In this document: positions 15,586 through 23,220 of the stretch, piece by piece
Layout: the number at the start of each line of letters is the position of its first letter
Position numbering within the stretch: the stretch's first letter is position 1
Source of the DNA: Hyphomicrobiales bacterium
GTDB taxonomy: Bacteria > Pseudomonadota > Alphaproteobacteria > Rhizobiales > Rhizobiaceae
Direction: 5' to 3'
Length of the DNA stretch: 64,000 nucleotides
NCBI GenBank assembly: GCA_900471605.1
Contig: UCEY01000031.1
Span: 235,225 to 299,224 of the forward strand
The notes under the pieces: model-generated
The model's input: only the letters and a program-made list of their open reading frames with translations
Database searches by the model: none
What the model was told of the DNA's origin: nothing
Translations under genes and position numbers: made by a program

Positions 15586-16691
15586 TGGCGATTTCCAGAC
15601 GCGCCTTTGGAGTGGGATTGCTGGCGACCGGCGTTGCCGGCACCGGCGGATATTTCGCGGTCAAGGATCGCCCGGAGCTACAGGGTCTGCTCGGCAACCG
15701 CACCACGCTCACCGGTTTCGTCGGCGGCGAGAAGGAGGCCTTTCTCGCCGATCCCGACGTCATCCGCGCGCTCGGCAGCCGTGGCCTGACCGTCCAGAGC
15801 CGGGTGGCCGGCTCGGTGGAAATGGTGCGCGAACAGGCGCTTCTGTCGCAGAACCCGCAATTTCTCTGGCCGTCCTCGTCGATCATGGTCGATATCGCCC
15901 GCCAGAACGGCGTGAAGATCCGGGATGACCGGGTGGTGCTCAATACCCCCGTCGTCGTCTATTCCTGGCAGCCGGTCGCCGATGGGCTGATGAAGGCGGG
16001 CCTCGTGACCCGCACGGGTGAGGGGCACTACCAGCTCGACCTGAAAGCGCTGCTCGACGCCATCCTTGCCGGCTCCGACTGGTCGAAGCTCGGCGTCAAC
16101 ATGCTCTATGGCCGGGCTCGCATCATCTCGACGGATCCGAACCGGTCGAATTCCGGCTTCATGTTCGCCGGCCTGGTGCTGAGCCTCCTGAGCGGCAGTC
16201 TCGCCACCGCGGAATCGCTTGCCGAATTCGGCCCGAAGGCGCAGGTGATCTTCCGCAACATGGGCTTCAAGTCACCGTCCTCGGGAAAACTGTTCGAACA
16301 ATATCTGGCGGGCGGCATCGGCGGTGAGCCGATGATCGTCGGTTACGAGAACCAGCTCGTCGAATGGATTCTTGCCGATCGCGCCCGATGGGACCGGATC
16401 ATGGCTGGCGCGGGGGCAAAACCTGTCGTGCTCTATCCGCGCCCCACCGTCTATTCCGCCCATCCGCTGATCGTCGTCGACGAGGCGGCGAAGCGGCTGG
16501 TCGACGCGCTGACCACCCCGGCGCTGCAGCAGCTCGCCTGGGAAAAACACGGTTTCCGCGGTCCTCTCGGAGCTCCGACGGGCAATGCCTCCGGCGCGGT
16601 CGCCGGTCTGCTGCCCGCCGATATCGACGCGGTCCTGCCGATGCCGGATGCCGGCACCATGCTGGCGCTGCTCGATCTTCTGGCCCGCTGA
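15585..16691 (+). CDS. second solute-binding-like exported protein of the TelA operon
   Basis: A 368-residue protein with an N-terminal SRRAFGVGLL that resembles a twin-arginine signal, followed by a hydrophobic stretch (about 8-25). The rest looks like a type 2 solute-binding protein: FLWPSSSIMVDIA near residue 93 and RSNSGFMFAGLVLSLL near 187 mirror the AVWPASSVW and SNSGASAYLAML segments of the VWA fusion protein upstream, so the two are probably paralogous ligand-binding domains. It lacks the VWA domain and has no transport genes beside it. Ligand unknown. Last gene of the PHO-box operon; 174 bases follow before rpsB. Confidence 0.7.
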   Translation: MAISRRAFGVGLLATGVAGTGGYFAVKDRPELQGLLGNRTTLTGFVGGEKEAFLADPDVIRALGSRGLTVQSRVAGSVEMVREQALLSQNPQFLWPSSSIMVDIARQNGVKIRDDRVVLNTPVVVYSWQPVADGLMKAGLVTRTGEGHYQLDLKALLDAILAGSDWSKLGVNMLYGRARIISTDPNRSNSGFMFAGLVLSLLSGSLATAESLAEFGPKAQVIFRNMGFKSPSSGKLFEQYLAGGIGGEPMIVGYENQLVEWILADRARWDRIMAGAGAKPVVLYPRPTVYSAHPLIVVDEAAKRLVDALTTPALQQLAWEKHGFRGPLGAPTGNASGAVAGLLPADIDAVLPMPDAGTMLALLDLLAR

Positions 16692-16865
16692 GGCAATTTC
16701 CGGCAAAGCACTTGCTTTTGCGGCAAATCGAATGTATGGCCAGCCGCATTCCACACGTAAGGCATGGGATCGTCCGGGAGAAATCCGGACTGTTCCGCCC
16801 GGTGGCGCTCTCGAAGAGAGTGCTGTTCGCCTTGCGGAGGTTCAACCGGAAAAGGATAACTAGGC
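16692..16865 (+). promoter_or_regulatory. structured leader upstream of rpsB
   Basis: Contains a possible promoter (TTGCTT near 16713, TATGGC 17 bases on) and two hairpins: GTCCGG / CCGGAC (16772-16777 with 16785-16790), and GCGCTCTC-GAA-GAGAGTGC (16805-16823). This structured 5-prime region could allow S2 autoregulation, as known for rpsB in enteric bacteria, but no known alphaproteobacterial motif is recognised. Confidence 0.4.
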
Positions 16866-17633
16866 ATGGCATTGCCCGATTTTTCTATGCGCCAGCTTCT
16901 CGAGGCAGGCGTTCACTTCGGCCACCAGACTCACCGCTGGAACCCGAAGATGAAGCCGTACATCTTCGGCGACCGTAACAACATCCACATCATCGATCTG
17001 GCCCAGACCGTTCCGATGCTGTCGCGCGCCCTTCAGGTCGTGTCCGACACCGTCGCCCGCGGCGGCCGCGTTCTGTTCGTCGGCACCAAGCGCCAGGCGT
17101 CCGAGCTGATCGCCGACTCGGCCAAGCGTTCGGCCCAGTACTACGTCAACTCCCGCTGGCTCGGCGGCATGATGACCAACTGGAAGACCATTTCGAACTC
17201 GATCGCCCGTCTGCGCAAGCTCGACGAGATCCTGAATTCGGAAGCTTCCGGCTATTCCAAGAAGGAACGCCTGAACCTCGAGCGCGAACGCGAGAAGCTG
17301 GACAAGGCTCTCGGCGGTATCCGCGACATGGGCGGCACCCCGGATCTGATGTTCATCATCGACACCAACAAGGAAAAGATCGCCATCGACGAAGCCAAGC
17401 GCCTGGGTATCCCGGTCGTCGCCATCATCGATTCGAACTGCGATCCGGACCTCATCGACTATCCGATCCCGGGTAACGACGACGCCTCGCGCGCCATCGC
17501 TCTCTACACCGACCTGATCGCTCGCGCTGCCATCGACGGTATCGCTCGCCAGCAGGGCGCTTCGGGCCGCGACATCGGCGCATCTGCCGAAGCCCCGATC
17601 GAGCCGGCGCTCGAAGGCGAAGCAGAAGCTTGA
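16866..17633 (+). CDS. rpsB: 30S ribosomal protein S2
   Basis: Small-subunit ribosomal protein S2, 255 residues, with the family signatures LLEAGVHFGHQTHRWNPKMK (about 11-30), RNNIHIIDLAQT, and NSRWLGGMMTNWKTI (about 96-110). The C-terminal extension after residue 225 (GASGRDIGASAEAP...) is Ala/Glu-rich, as in other rhizobia. Highly expressed codon use. It begins the conserved block rpsB-tsf-pyrH-frr; the 231 bases to tsf hold a hairpin that may attenuate transcription. Confidence 0.98.
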   Translation: MALPDFSMRQLLEAGVHFGHQTHRWNPKMKPYIFGDRNNIHIIDLAQTVPMLSRALQVVSDTVARGGRVLFVGTKRQASELIADSAKRSAQYYVNSRWLGGMMTNWKTISNSIARLRKLDEILNSEASGYSKKERLNLEREREKLDKALGGIRDMGGTPDLMFIIDTNKEKIAIDEAKRLGIPVVAIIDSNCDPDLIDYPIPGNDDASRAIALYTDLIARAAIDGIARQQGASGRDIGASAEAPIEPALEGEAEA

Positions 17634-17641
17634 GGCGGGAT

Positions 17642-17659
17642 GGAGCGGCTTGCCGCTCC
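17642..17659 (+). terminator. hairpin between rpsB and tsf
   Basis: GGAGCGG-CTTG-CCGCTCC followed by TCCTTTC. Either a weak terminator or an attenuator. A second stem AGGCCAG...CTGGCCT follows at about 17679-17704. Confidence 0.5.
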
Positions 17660-17864
17660 TCCTTTCTGAATTCGATCTAGGCCAGAGATACCGATCCCTG
17701 GCCTTGGTCGTTTCAAGGCGAACTGCCACCGCTCCGTCGTCGAGGCTATCGCTTTCGTGGTGTCTTCATCACGCTGTCACACTTCCGGGTACATTCGTCC
17801 CAACACATTTGAGTCCGCCGACGTTTTTCCGGCGACACGCACTTGAACCGACAAGAGGCAAACA

Positions 17865-18791
17865 ATGGCTGAAATCACCGCTGCACTGGTAAAGGAACTG
17901 CGCGAAAAGTCCGGCGCAGGCATGATGGACTGCAAGAAGGCGCTGACCGAAACGAACGGCGACATCGAAGCGGCGATCGACTGGCTGCGCGCCAAGGGCA
18001 TCTCCAAGGCCGACAAGAAGTCCGGCCGCACCGCGGCTGAAGGCCTGATCGGCATTGCCAGCGCTGGCCACAAGGCTGTCGTCATCGAGCTCAACTCGGA
18101 AACCGACTTCGTTGCCCGCAACGACGCCTTCCAGGACCTCGTTCGCGGCATCGCCAATGTCGCCCTGACGACCGACGGTTCCGTCGAAGCGATCTCGGCT
18201 GCCGCCTATCCGGCTTCCGGCAAGCCGGTTGCCGACACCATCAAGGATGCGATCGCCACGATCGGCGAGAACATGACCCTGCGTCGCTCCGCCCTGCTGC
18301 AGGTCGAACACGGCGTTGTCGCGACCTACGTCCACAACGCCGCCGGCGACGGCATCGGCAAGCTCGGCGTCCTGGTCGCCCTGAAGTCGGTCGGCGACAA
18401 GGAAGTCCTGACCTCGCTCGGCCGCCAGGTCGCCATGCACATCGCTGCCACCAACCCGCTCGCCATCCGCGCCGAAGAAGTCGACGCTGCTGTCGCCGAG
18501 CGCGAACGCAACGTCTTCATCGAGCAGTCGCGCGCTTCCGGCAAGCCGGACGCCATCATCGAAAAGATGGTCGACGGCCGCATGCGCAAGTTCTTCGAAG
18601 AAGTCGCACTTCTCTCGCAGGCTTTCGTCATCAACCCGGACGTCACCGTCGGCCAGGCCGTCAAGGACGCTGAAAAGCTTGCCGGCGCTGCGATCGAAGT
18701 CACGGGCATGGCACGCCTGCTGCTCGGCGAAGGCGTCGAAAAGGAAGAAACGGATTTTGCCGCTGAAGTCGCGGCAGTCGCCAAAGGCTGA
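17865..18791 (+). CDS. tsf: translation elongation factor Ts
   Basis: Guanine-nucleotide exchange factor for EF-Tu, 308 residues. The N-terminal UBA-like domain (EITAALVKELREKSGAGMMD, about 3-22; CKKALTETNGDIEAAIDWLR) and the core signature HNAAGDGIGKLGVLVAL followed by VAMHIAA are all present, together with the coiled-coil dimerisation region near 180-225 (ERERNVFIEQ). Begins after GAGGCAAACA. It follows rpsB and ends before a strong hairpin that separates it from pyrH. Confidence 0.98.
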   Translation: MAEITAALVKELREKSGAGMMDCKKALTETNGDIEAAIDWLRAKGISKADKKSGRTAAEGLIGIASAGHKAVVIELNSETDFVARNDAFQDLVRGIANVALTTDGSVEAISAAAYPASGKPVADTIKDAIATIGENMTLRRSALLQVEHGVVATYVHNAAGDGIGKLGVLVALKSVGDKEVLTSLGRQVAMHIAATNPLAIRAEEVDAAVAERERNVFIEQSRASGKPDAIIEKMVDGRMRKFFEEVALLSQAFVINPDVTVGQAVKDAEKLAGAAIEVTGMARLLLGEGVEKEETDFAAEVAAVAKG

Positions 18792-18820
18792 TATTCGTTA
18801 GCTAAAGCTGTCGAAAGCGC

Positions 18821-18849
18821 AAGGGCACCGGTGACAAGCCGGTGCCCTT
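18821..18849 (+). terminator. terminator hairpin after tsf
   Basis: An 11-bp perfect stem AAGGGCACCGG (18821-18831) / CCGGTGCCCTT (18839-18849) with a 7-base loop, 30 bases after the tsf stop. The downstream T-tract is poor (CGTGTATC). Confidence 0.75.
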
Positions 18850-18907
18850 CGTGTATCGGCAACCCGTTTGACCCTCCGCATTGCATTTCGATTTTCAAGG
18901 AGCCCCC

Positions 18908-19630
18908 ATGTCGCCTCAGCCTCTCTACAAGCGTGTCTTGCTCAAGGCCTCCGGTGAAGCTCTGATGGGCAGCCAGGGTTTCGGCATCGATGTTGAAGTT
19001 GCCGATCGGGTCGCCTCCGATATCGCCGAAGCGCGCGCCATGGGCGTCGATGTCGGCGTGGTCGTCGGCGGCGGCAATATCTTTCGCGGCGTCGCGGTCG
19101 CGTCCAAGGGCGGCGACCGGGTGACCGGCGACCACATGGGCATGCTCGGCACGGTGATCAACGCGCTGGCGCTCGCCACCTCGCTGCGCAAGCTGAACGT
19201 CGACACCGTGGTCCTGTCGGCGATCTCGATGCCGGAAATCTGCGAAAGCTTCTCGCAGCGCCAGGCCGTGCACCACATGGCCCAGGGCAGGGTGGTGATC
19301 TTCGCCGGCGGCACCGGCAATCCCTTCTTCACGACCGATTCGGCAGCAGCACTTCGCGCGGCCGAAATCGGCGCGGAAGCGATCTTCAAGGCGACCCAGG
19401 TGGACGGCATCTATTCGGCCGACCCCAAGAAGGACCCGACGGCGACCCGCTTCGACACGCTGACACATGGCGAGGTGCTCGAAAAGGGTCTGGCGGTGAT
19501 GGACGTGGCGGCCGTGGCGCTCGCCCGCGAAAACGCCATCCCGATCATCGTTTTTTCGATCCATGAGAAGGGCGGCTTCGCCCAAATCTTGACCGGCGGC
19601 GGCCGCAAGACCATCGTAGCGGACAATTGA
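18908..19630 (+). CDS. pyrH: UMP kinase
   Basis: Phosphorylates UMP to UDP in pyrimidine nucleotide synthesis; hexameric amino-acid-kinase-fold enzyme. 240 residues with KASGEAL near 13-19, VVGGGNIFRG (about 50-59), the GDHMGMLGTVINALAL helix (about 76-91) and GTGNPFFTTDSAA. The ATG at 18908 is chosen over an in-frame upstream start because AAGGAGCCCCC lies just before it and the family starts at this point. It leads pyrH-frr-uppS-cdsA, with 45 bases to frr. Confidence 0.97.
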   Translation: MSPQPLYKRVLLKASGEALMGSQGFGIDVEVADRVASDIAEARAMGVDVGVVVGGGNIFRGVAVASKGGDRVTGDHMGMLGTVINALALATSLRKLNVDTVVLSAISMPEICESFSQRQAVHHMAQGRVVIFAGGTGNPFFTTDSAAALRAAEIGAEAIFKATQVDGIYSADPKKDPTATRFDTLTHGEVLEKGLAVMDVAAVALARENAIPIIVFSIHEKGGFAQILTGGGRKTIVADN

Positions 19631-19675
19631 GGCGCGGCGTCGCGGGCCGCCCAGACAACATACGGGAGTAGACGG

Positions 19676-20233
19676 ATGAGTGGAATCGATCTCAACGACA
19701 TCAAGCGCCGCATGGAAGGCGCGGTCAACGCGTTCAAGAGCGATATCGCATCGCTGCGCACCGGCCGTGCTTCGGCCAACATTCTCGATCCGGTGACGGT
19801 CGAAGCCTATGGTTCGCGCGTGCCGCTCAACCAGGTGGCGAACATCACCGTGCCGGAGCCGCGCATGCTCGGCGTGTCCATCTGGGACAAGTCGATGGTC
19901 GGTGCCGTCGACCGGGCGATCCGCGAATCGCATCTCGGCCTCAACCCGATCGTCGATGGCCAGAACCTGCGCATTCCGCTGCCCGAACTCAACGAAGAGC
20001 GCCGCAAGTCGCTGGTCAAGGTTGCGCATGATTATGCGGAAAAGGCCAAGGTCGCGGCCCGTCACGTTCGCCGCGATGGCATGGACGGCCTGAAAAAGGC
20101 CGAAAAGGACGGCGACATCGGCCAGGACGAGAGCCGCTCGCAGTCGGAAAAAGTGCAGAAGATGACGGACGATACGATTTCCGAAGTCGACCGCTTGCTT
20201 GCGGATAAGGAAAAGGAAATCATGCAGGTCTAA
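19676..20233 (+). CDS. frr: ribosome recycling factor
   Basis: Splits post-termination ribosomes with EF-G. 185 residues, the usual length: MEGAVNAFKSDIASLRTGRAS near the start, GSRVPLNQVANITVPEPR (about 44-61), and the three-helix bundle with ESHLGLNPIVDGQNLRIPLP and EERRKSLVKVAHDYAEKAK. Preceded by GGGAGTAGACGG. The gap of 52 bases to uppS contains a GCCGCC/GGCGGC stem. Confidence 0.98.
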   Translation: MSGIDLNDIKRRMEGAVNAFKSDIASLRTGRASANILDPVTVEAYGSRVPLNQVANITVPEPRMLGVSIWDKSMVGAVDRAIRESHLGLNPIVDGQNLRIPLPELNEERRKSLVKVAHDYAEKAKVAARHVRRDGMDGLKKAEKDGDIGQDESRSQSEKVQKMTDDTISEVDRLLADKEKEIMQV

Positions 20234-20285
20234 CTTAGGCCTGGTTTGCCGCCATATTCCGGCGGCCAAAGGAGCCGCATAAAAT

Positions 20286-21029
20286 ATGGTGAACCCCGAG
20301 CTTGCAATCATCCCTCAACACGTTGCCATCATCATGGATGGCAATGGACGCTGGGCCAACAAGCGCGGGCTTCCTCGGACGGTCGGACACAGCAAGGGCG
20401 TCGAAGCGGTGCGCGAAACGGTGCGGGCCGCCGGCGACGCGGGCGTCAAATATCTGACGCTTTTTGCATTTTCTTCGGAAAACTGGAGTCGGCCCGAAAC
20501 CGAGGTGAGGGACCTGCTCGGTCTTCTCCGGCGCTTCATCCGCCAGGATCTGGCCGAACTGCACCGTGAGAATGTCCGCATCCGGGTGATCGGCGAACGC
20601 GAGAAGCTGCGCAGCGACATTCTCCCGCTTCTTCTCGAAGCCGAGGAAACGACAAAGTTCAATACGGCGCTCACCCTGATCATCGCCTTCAACTACGGCG
20701 CCCGGGACGAGATCGCCCGTGCCGTCGCCATGCTTGCCCGCGATGTCGAGGCCGGTATTCTCAAGGCCTCCGAGATCGACCCGGACAAGATCAGCGCAAG
20801 ACTGGACACCGCCGGCATCCCGGATCCGGATCTTATCATCCGCACCAGCGGCGAAGAGCGGCTTTCCAACTTCCTGCTCTGGCAGGCGGCCTATTCCGAA
20901 TTCGTGTTCCTGCCGGACTACTGGCCGGATTTCGATCGGAAACTGTTTCTCGATGCCCTGAAGATCTACGCCTCCCGCGACCGGCGCTTCGGCGGCCTGT
21001 CGGACAAGACGATAGCGGTGGGCGGTTGA
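20286..21029 (+). CDS. uppS: isoprenyl transferase (undecaprenyl diphosphate synthase)
   Basis: Cis-prenyltransferase that makes undecaprenyl diphosphate, the lipid carrier for peptidoglycan and O-antigen. 247 residues with the catalytic MDGNGRWA (about 18-25), GHSKG (about 35-39), FAFSSENWSRP, and the C-terminal PDLIIRTSGEERLSNFLLWQAAYSE region. AAGGAG lies upstream of the ATG. Its stop overlaps the cdsA start by one base, linking carrier-lipid and phospholipid synthesis. Confidence 0.97.
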   Translation: MVNPELAIIPQHVAIIMDGNGRWANKRGLPRTVGHSKGVEAVRETVRAAGDAGVKYLTLFAFSSENWSRPETEVRDLLGLLRRFIRQDLAELHRENVRIRVIGEREKLRSDILPLLLEAEETTKFNTALTLIIAFNYGARDEIARAVAMLARDVEAGILKASEIDPDKISARLDTAGIPDPDLIIRTSGEERLSNFLLWQAAYSEFVFLPDYWPDFDRKLFLDALKIYASRDRRFGGLSDKTIAVGG

Positions 21030-21862
21030 TGAGCGCTGAGCTGAAGCGCCGCATCGCATCTGCCCTGGTTCTCGCGGTCGTGGTTCTCGCGGCCACCTGG
21101 TATGGCGGATTGTGGTTCCGCGTCGTCGCGGCCGCCATCACGGTCCTGATCTATTACGAATGGTCGACGATCACGCGGCTCGCCGAGCGCGATTTCCGGA
21201 CCAATGCCTTCGGCTGGCTCGCCATTCTTCTGATCGCCGTCGACCTTGTGGTTGACGACGGCGAGCTTTCGGTGCCGATTCTCGGCGGCGCGGTGATCAC
21301 CGCCATTCTTCTCGTGCTTTTGCGAAGGGGCAGCTGGTGGCTGCCGGGCGGGATCTTCTACGCCGGCTTGAGCGGCATTTCGCTTGCGGCGATCCGCGCC
21401 GACGACCAGGCGGGGCTCGTTGCGACCCTCTTCGTCTTCGCGGTCGTCTGGGCGACCGATATCCTCGCCTATTTCGTCGGCCGCGCCCTGAAAGGTCCGA
21501 AGCTGGCGCCGCGCATTTCGCCCGGCAAGACCTGGTCCGGCGCGATCGGCGGCACCGTTTCGGGGGTGATCGCGAGCTCGGCGCTGACGCTCGGCGTCTT
21601 TTCGCGGCTGTCCGCCTGGACGGTTGCGATCGCGTTCCTGCTGTCGGTTGCGAGCCAGGTGGGGGATCTGTTCGAATCCTTCATCAAGCGCCGGTTCGGG
21701 GTGAAGGATTCCAGCCACCTCATTCCGGGGCATGGCGGGGTGATGGACCGCGTCGACGGCCTCGTTTTCGCCTGTTTCGCGGCGTTCCTGCTGACGCTTG
21801 TTTATACGGCCGCGACGGGCCATCTTGATATATCGGTTGCGGGCTTTCTCTTCGGGTTTTGA
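21029..21862 (+). CDS. cdsA: phosphatidate cytidylyltransferase
   Basis: Inner-membrane enzyme making CDP-diacylglycerol from phosphatidate and CTP. 277 residues with about seven hydrophobic segments and the C-terminal CdsA signature spread over RRFGVKDSSHLIPGHGGVMD followed by RVDG (about 216-240). ATG at 21029 overlaps the uppS stop codon. Rhizobial phosphatidylcholine and other phospholipids all start from its product. Only 39 bases separate it from rseP, so no dxr gene lies here, although dxr sits at this point in many other Proteobacteria. Confidence 0.95.
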   Translation: MSAELKRRIASALVLAVVVLAATWYGGLWFRVVAAAITVLIYYEWSTITRLAERDFRTNAFGWLAILLIAVDLVVDDGELSVPILGGAVITAILLVLLRRGSWWLPGGIFYAGLSGISLAAIRADDQAGLVATLFVFAVVWATDILAYFVGRALKGPKLAPRISPGKTWSGAIGGTVSGVIASSALTLGVFSRLSAWTVAIAFLLSVASQVGDLFESFIKRRFGVKDSSHLIPGHGGVMDRVDGLVFACFAAFLLTLVYTAATGHLDISVAGFLFGF

Positions 21863-21901
21863 GGTCTGGGCGGCCGGTACAATGTTGAAACGGAAACTTT
21901 G

Positions 21902-23023
21902 ATGGCCATCCTCAGCTTCTTCACCGGCTACATCATCCCCTTCGTGCTGGTCCTGTCCCTGCTCGTCTTCGTGCACGAGATGGGCCACTATCTCGTTGGG
22001 CGCTGGTGCGGCATCCGGGTCACCGCCTTCTCGGTCGGCTTCGGCCCCGAACTTGTCGGCTTCACCGATAGCCACGGCACCCGCTGGAAGATCTCGGCTA
22101 TCCCGCTCGGCGGCTATGTGAAGTTCTTTGGTGACGAGGACGCGGCAAGCATGCCGGATGCCAGCGGCCTTGCGGGCATGAGCGAGGAAGACAAGGCCCA
22201 GACGCTGGCCGGAGCCAGGCTCTGGAAGAGGGCCGCCACCGTGGCGGCCGGTCCGATCGCCAATTTCATTCTGGCGATCGCGATCTTCGCCGTGCTGTTC
22301 AGCGTCTATGGCAAGGTGGTCGCCGATCCCGTGGTCGCCGAAGTCCAGCCGGAAAGTGCCGCCCTTGCCGCTGGCGTGCTGCCCGGCGACCGGCTGGTGG
22401 CGCTCGACGGATCGCGGATCAGGACTTTCGACGACGTGCGGCGTTATGTCAGCATCCGGCCCGAGACCCCGATCATCGTGACGGTCGAGCGCAACGGCCA
22501 GGATCTCGATCTGCCGATGGTGCCGAAGCGTTCCGAGGTCACCGACCAGTTCGGCAACAAGGTCGAGCTCGGCCTGATCGGCATCGTCACCAACGAGCAG
22601 CGCGGCAATTTCCGCATCGAGCGGTTTTCGCCGCTGCAGGCCGTGGCCGAAGGCGTCACGGAGACCGGCCATATCGTCACCGGCACCTTCCGTTACATCG
22701 GCAATCTGGTGACCGGCCGGATGAAGGCGGACCAGCTCGGCGGGCCGGTCAGGGTTGCGCAGGCGTCCGGCCAGATGGCAACCCTCGGCTTTGCGGCCGT
22801 GGTCCAGCTGGCTGCGGTTCTTTCCGTCTCGATCGGGCTCCTGAACCTCATGCCTGTGCCAGTTCTGGACGGCGGCCACCTCGTGTTCTATGCGATCGAG
22901 GCCGTTCGCGGCCGGCCGCTGGGCGCCGGCGCGCAGGAAATCGCCTTCCGCATCGGGCTTGCGATGGTCTTGAGCCTCATGGTATTCGCGACCTTCAACG
23001 ACATCAGCAATCTCATCGGCTGA
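21902..23023 (+). CDS. rseP: site-2 zinc metalloprotease RseP
   Basis: Intramembrane metalloprotease that cleaves anti-sigma factors and signal-peptide remnants. 373 residues: HEMGH zinc motif at 25-29 in the first membrane helix, GGYVKFFGDED after it, a single PDZ domain (about 125-200, AGVLPGDRLVALDGSRIRTF), and the second metal-site motif NLMPVPVLDGGHL near 313-325. The E. coli enzyme has two PDZ domains and about 450 residues; the one-PDZ form is usual in alphaproteobacteria. ATG at 21902 is favoured over a TTG one codon earlier. Next gene is bamA, 197 bases on. Confidence 0.95.
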   Translation: MAILSFFTGYIIPFVLVLSLLVFVHEMGHYLVGRWCGIRVTAFSVGFGPELVGFTDSHGTRWKISAIPLGGYVKFFGDEDAASMPDASGLAGMSEEDKAQTLAGARLWKRAATVAAGPIANFILAIAIFAVLFSVYGKVVADPVVAEVQPESAALAAGVLPGDRLVALDGSRIRTFDDVRRYVSIRPETPIIVTVERNGQDLDLPMVPKRSEVTDQFGNKVELGLIGIVTNEQRGNFRIERFSPLQAVAEGVTETGHIVTGTFRYIGNLVTGRMKADQLGGPVRVAQASGQMATLGFAAVVQLAAVLSVSIGLLNLMPVPVLDGGHLVFYAIEAVRGRPLGAGAQEIAFRIGLAMVLSLMVFATFNDISNLIG

Positions 23024-23220
23024 TGTCCTTCAAATCGTAAAAGAAACTGTTTATTCACCATGTTTCCAACAGTTGCGTGGCCATTGGGTCACGCAAGGGA
23101 AGTAAGTAAACAGAAATTAACGCGATGCCTTGCTTGTAGGGCAAAAGAAGGTAAAACGACACACGTGGCCGGAGTCGGGCACCACCCGCCGAGGGACAAC
23201 GGGAAAAGGTAAGAATTGAA

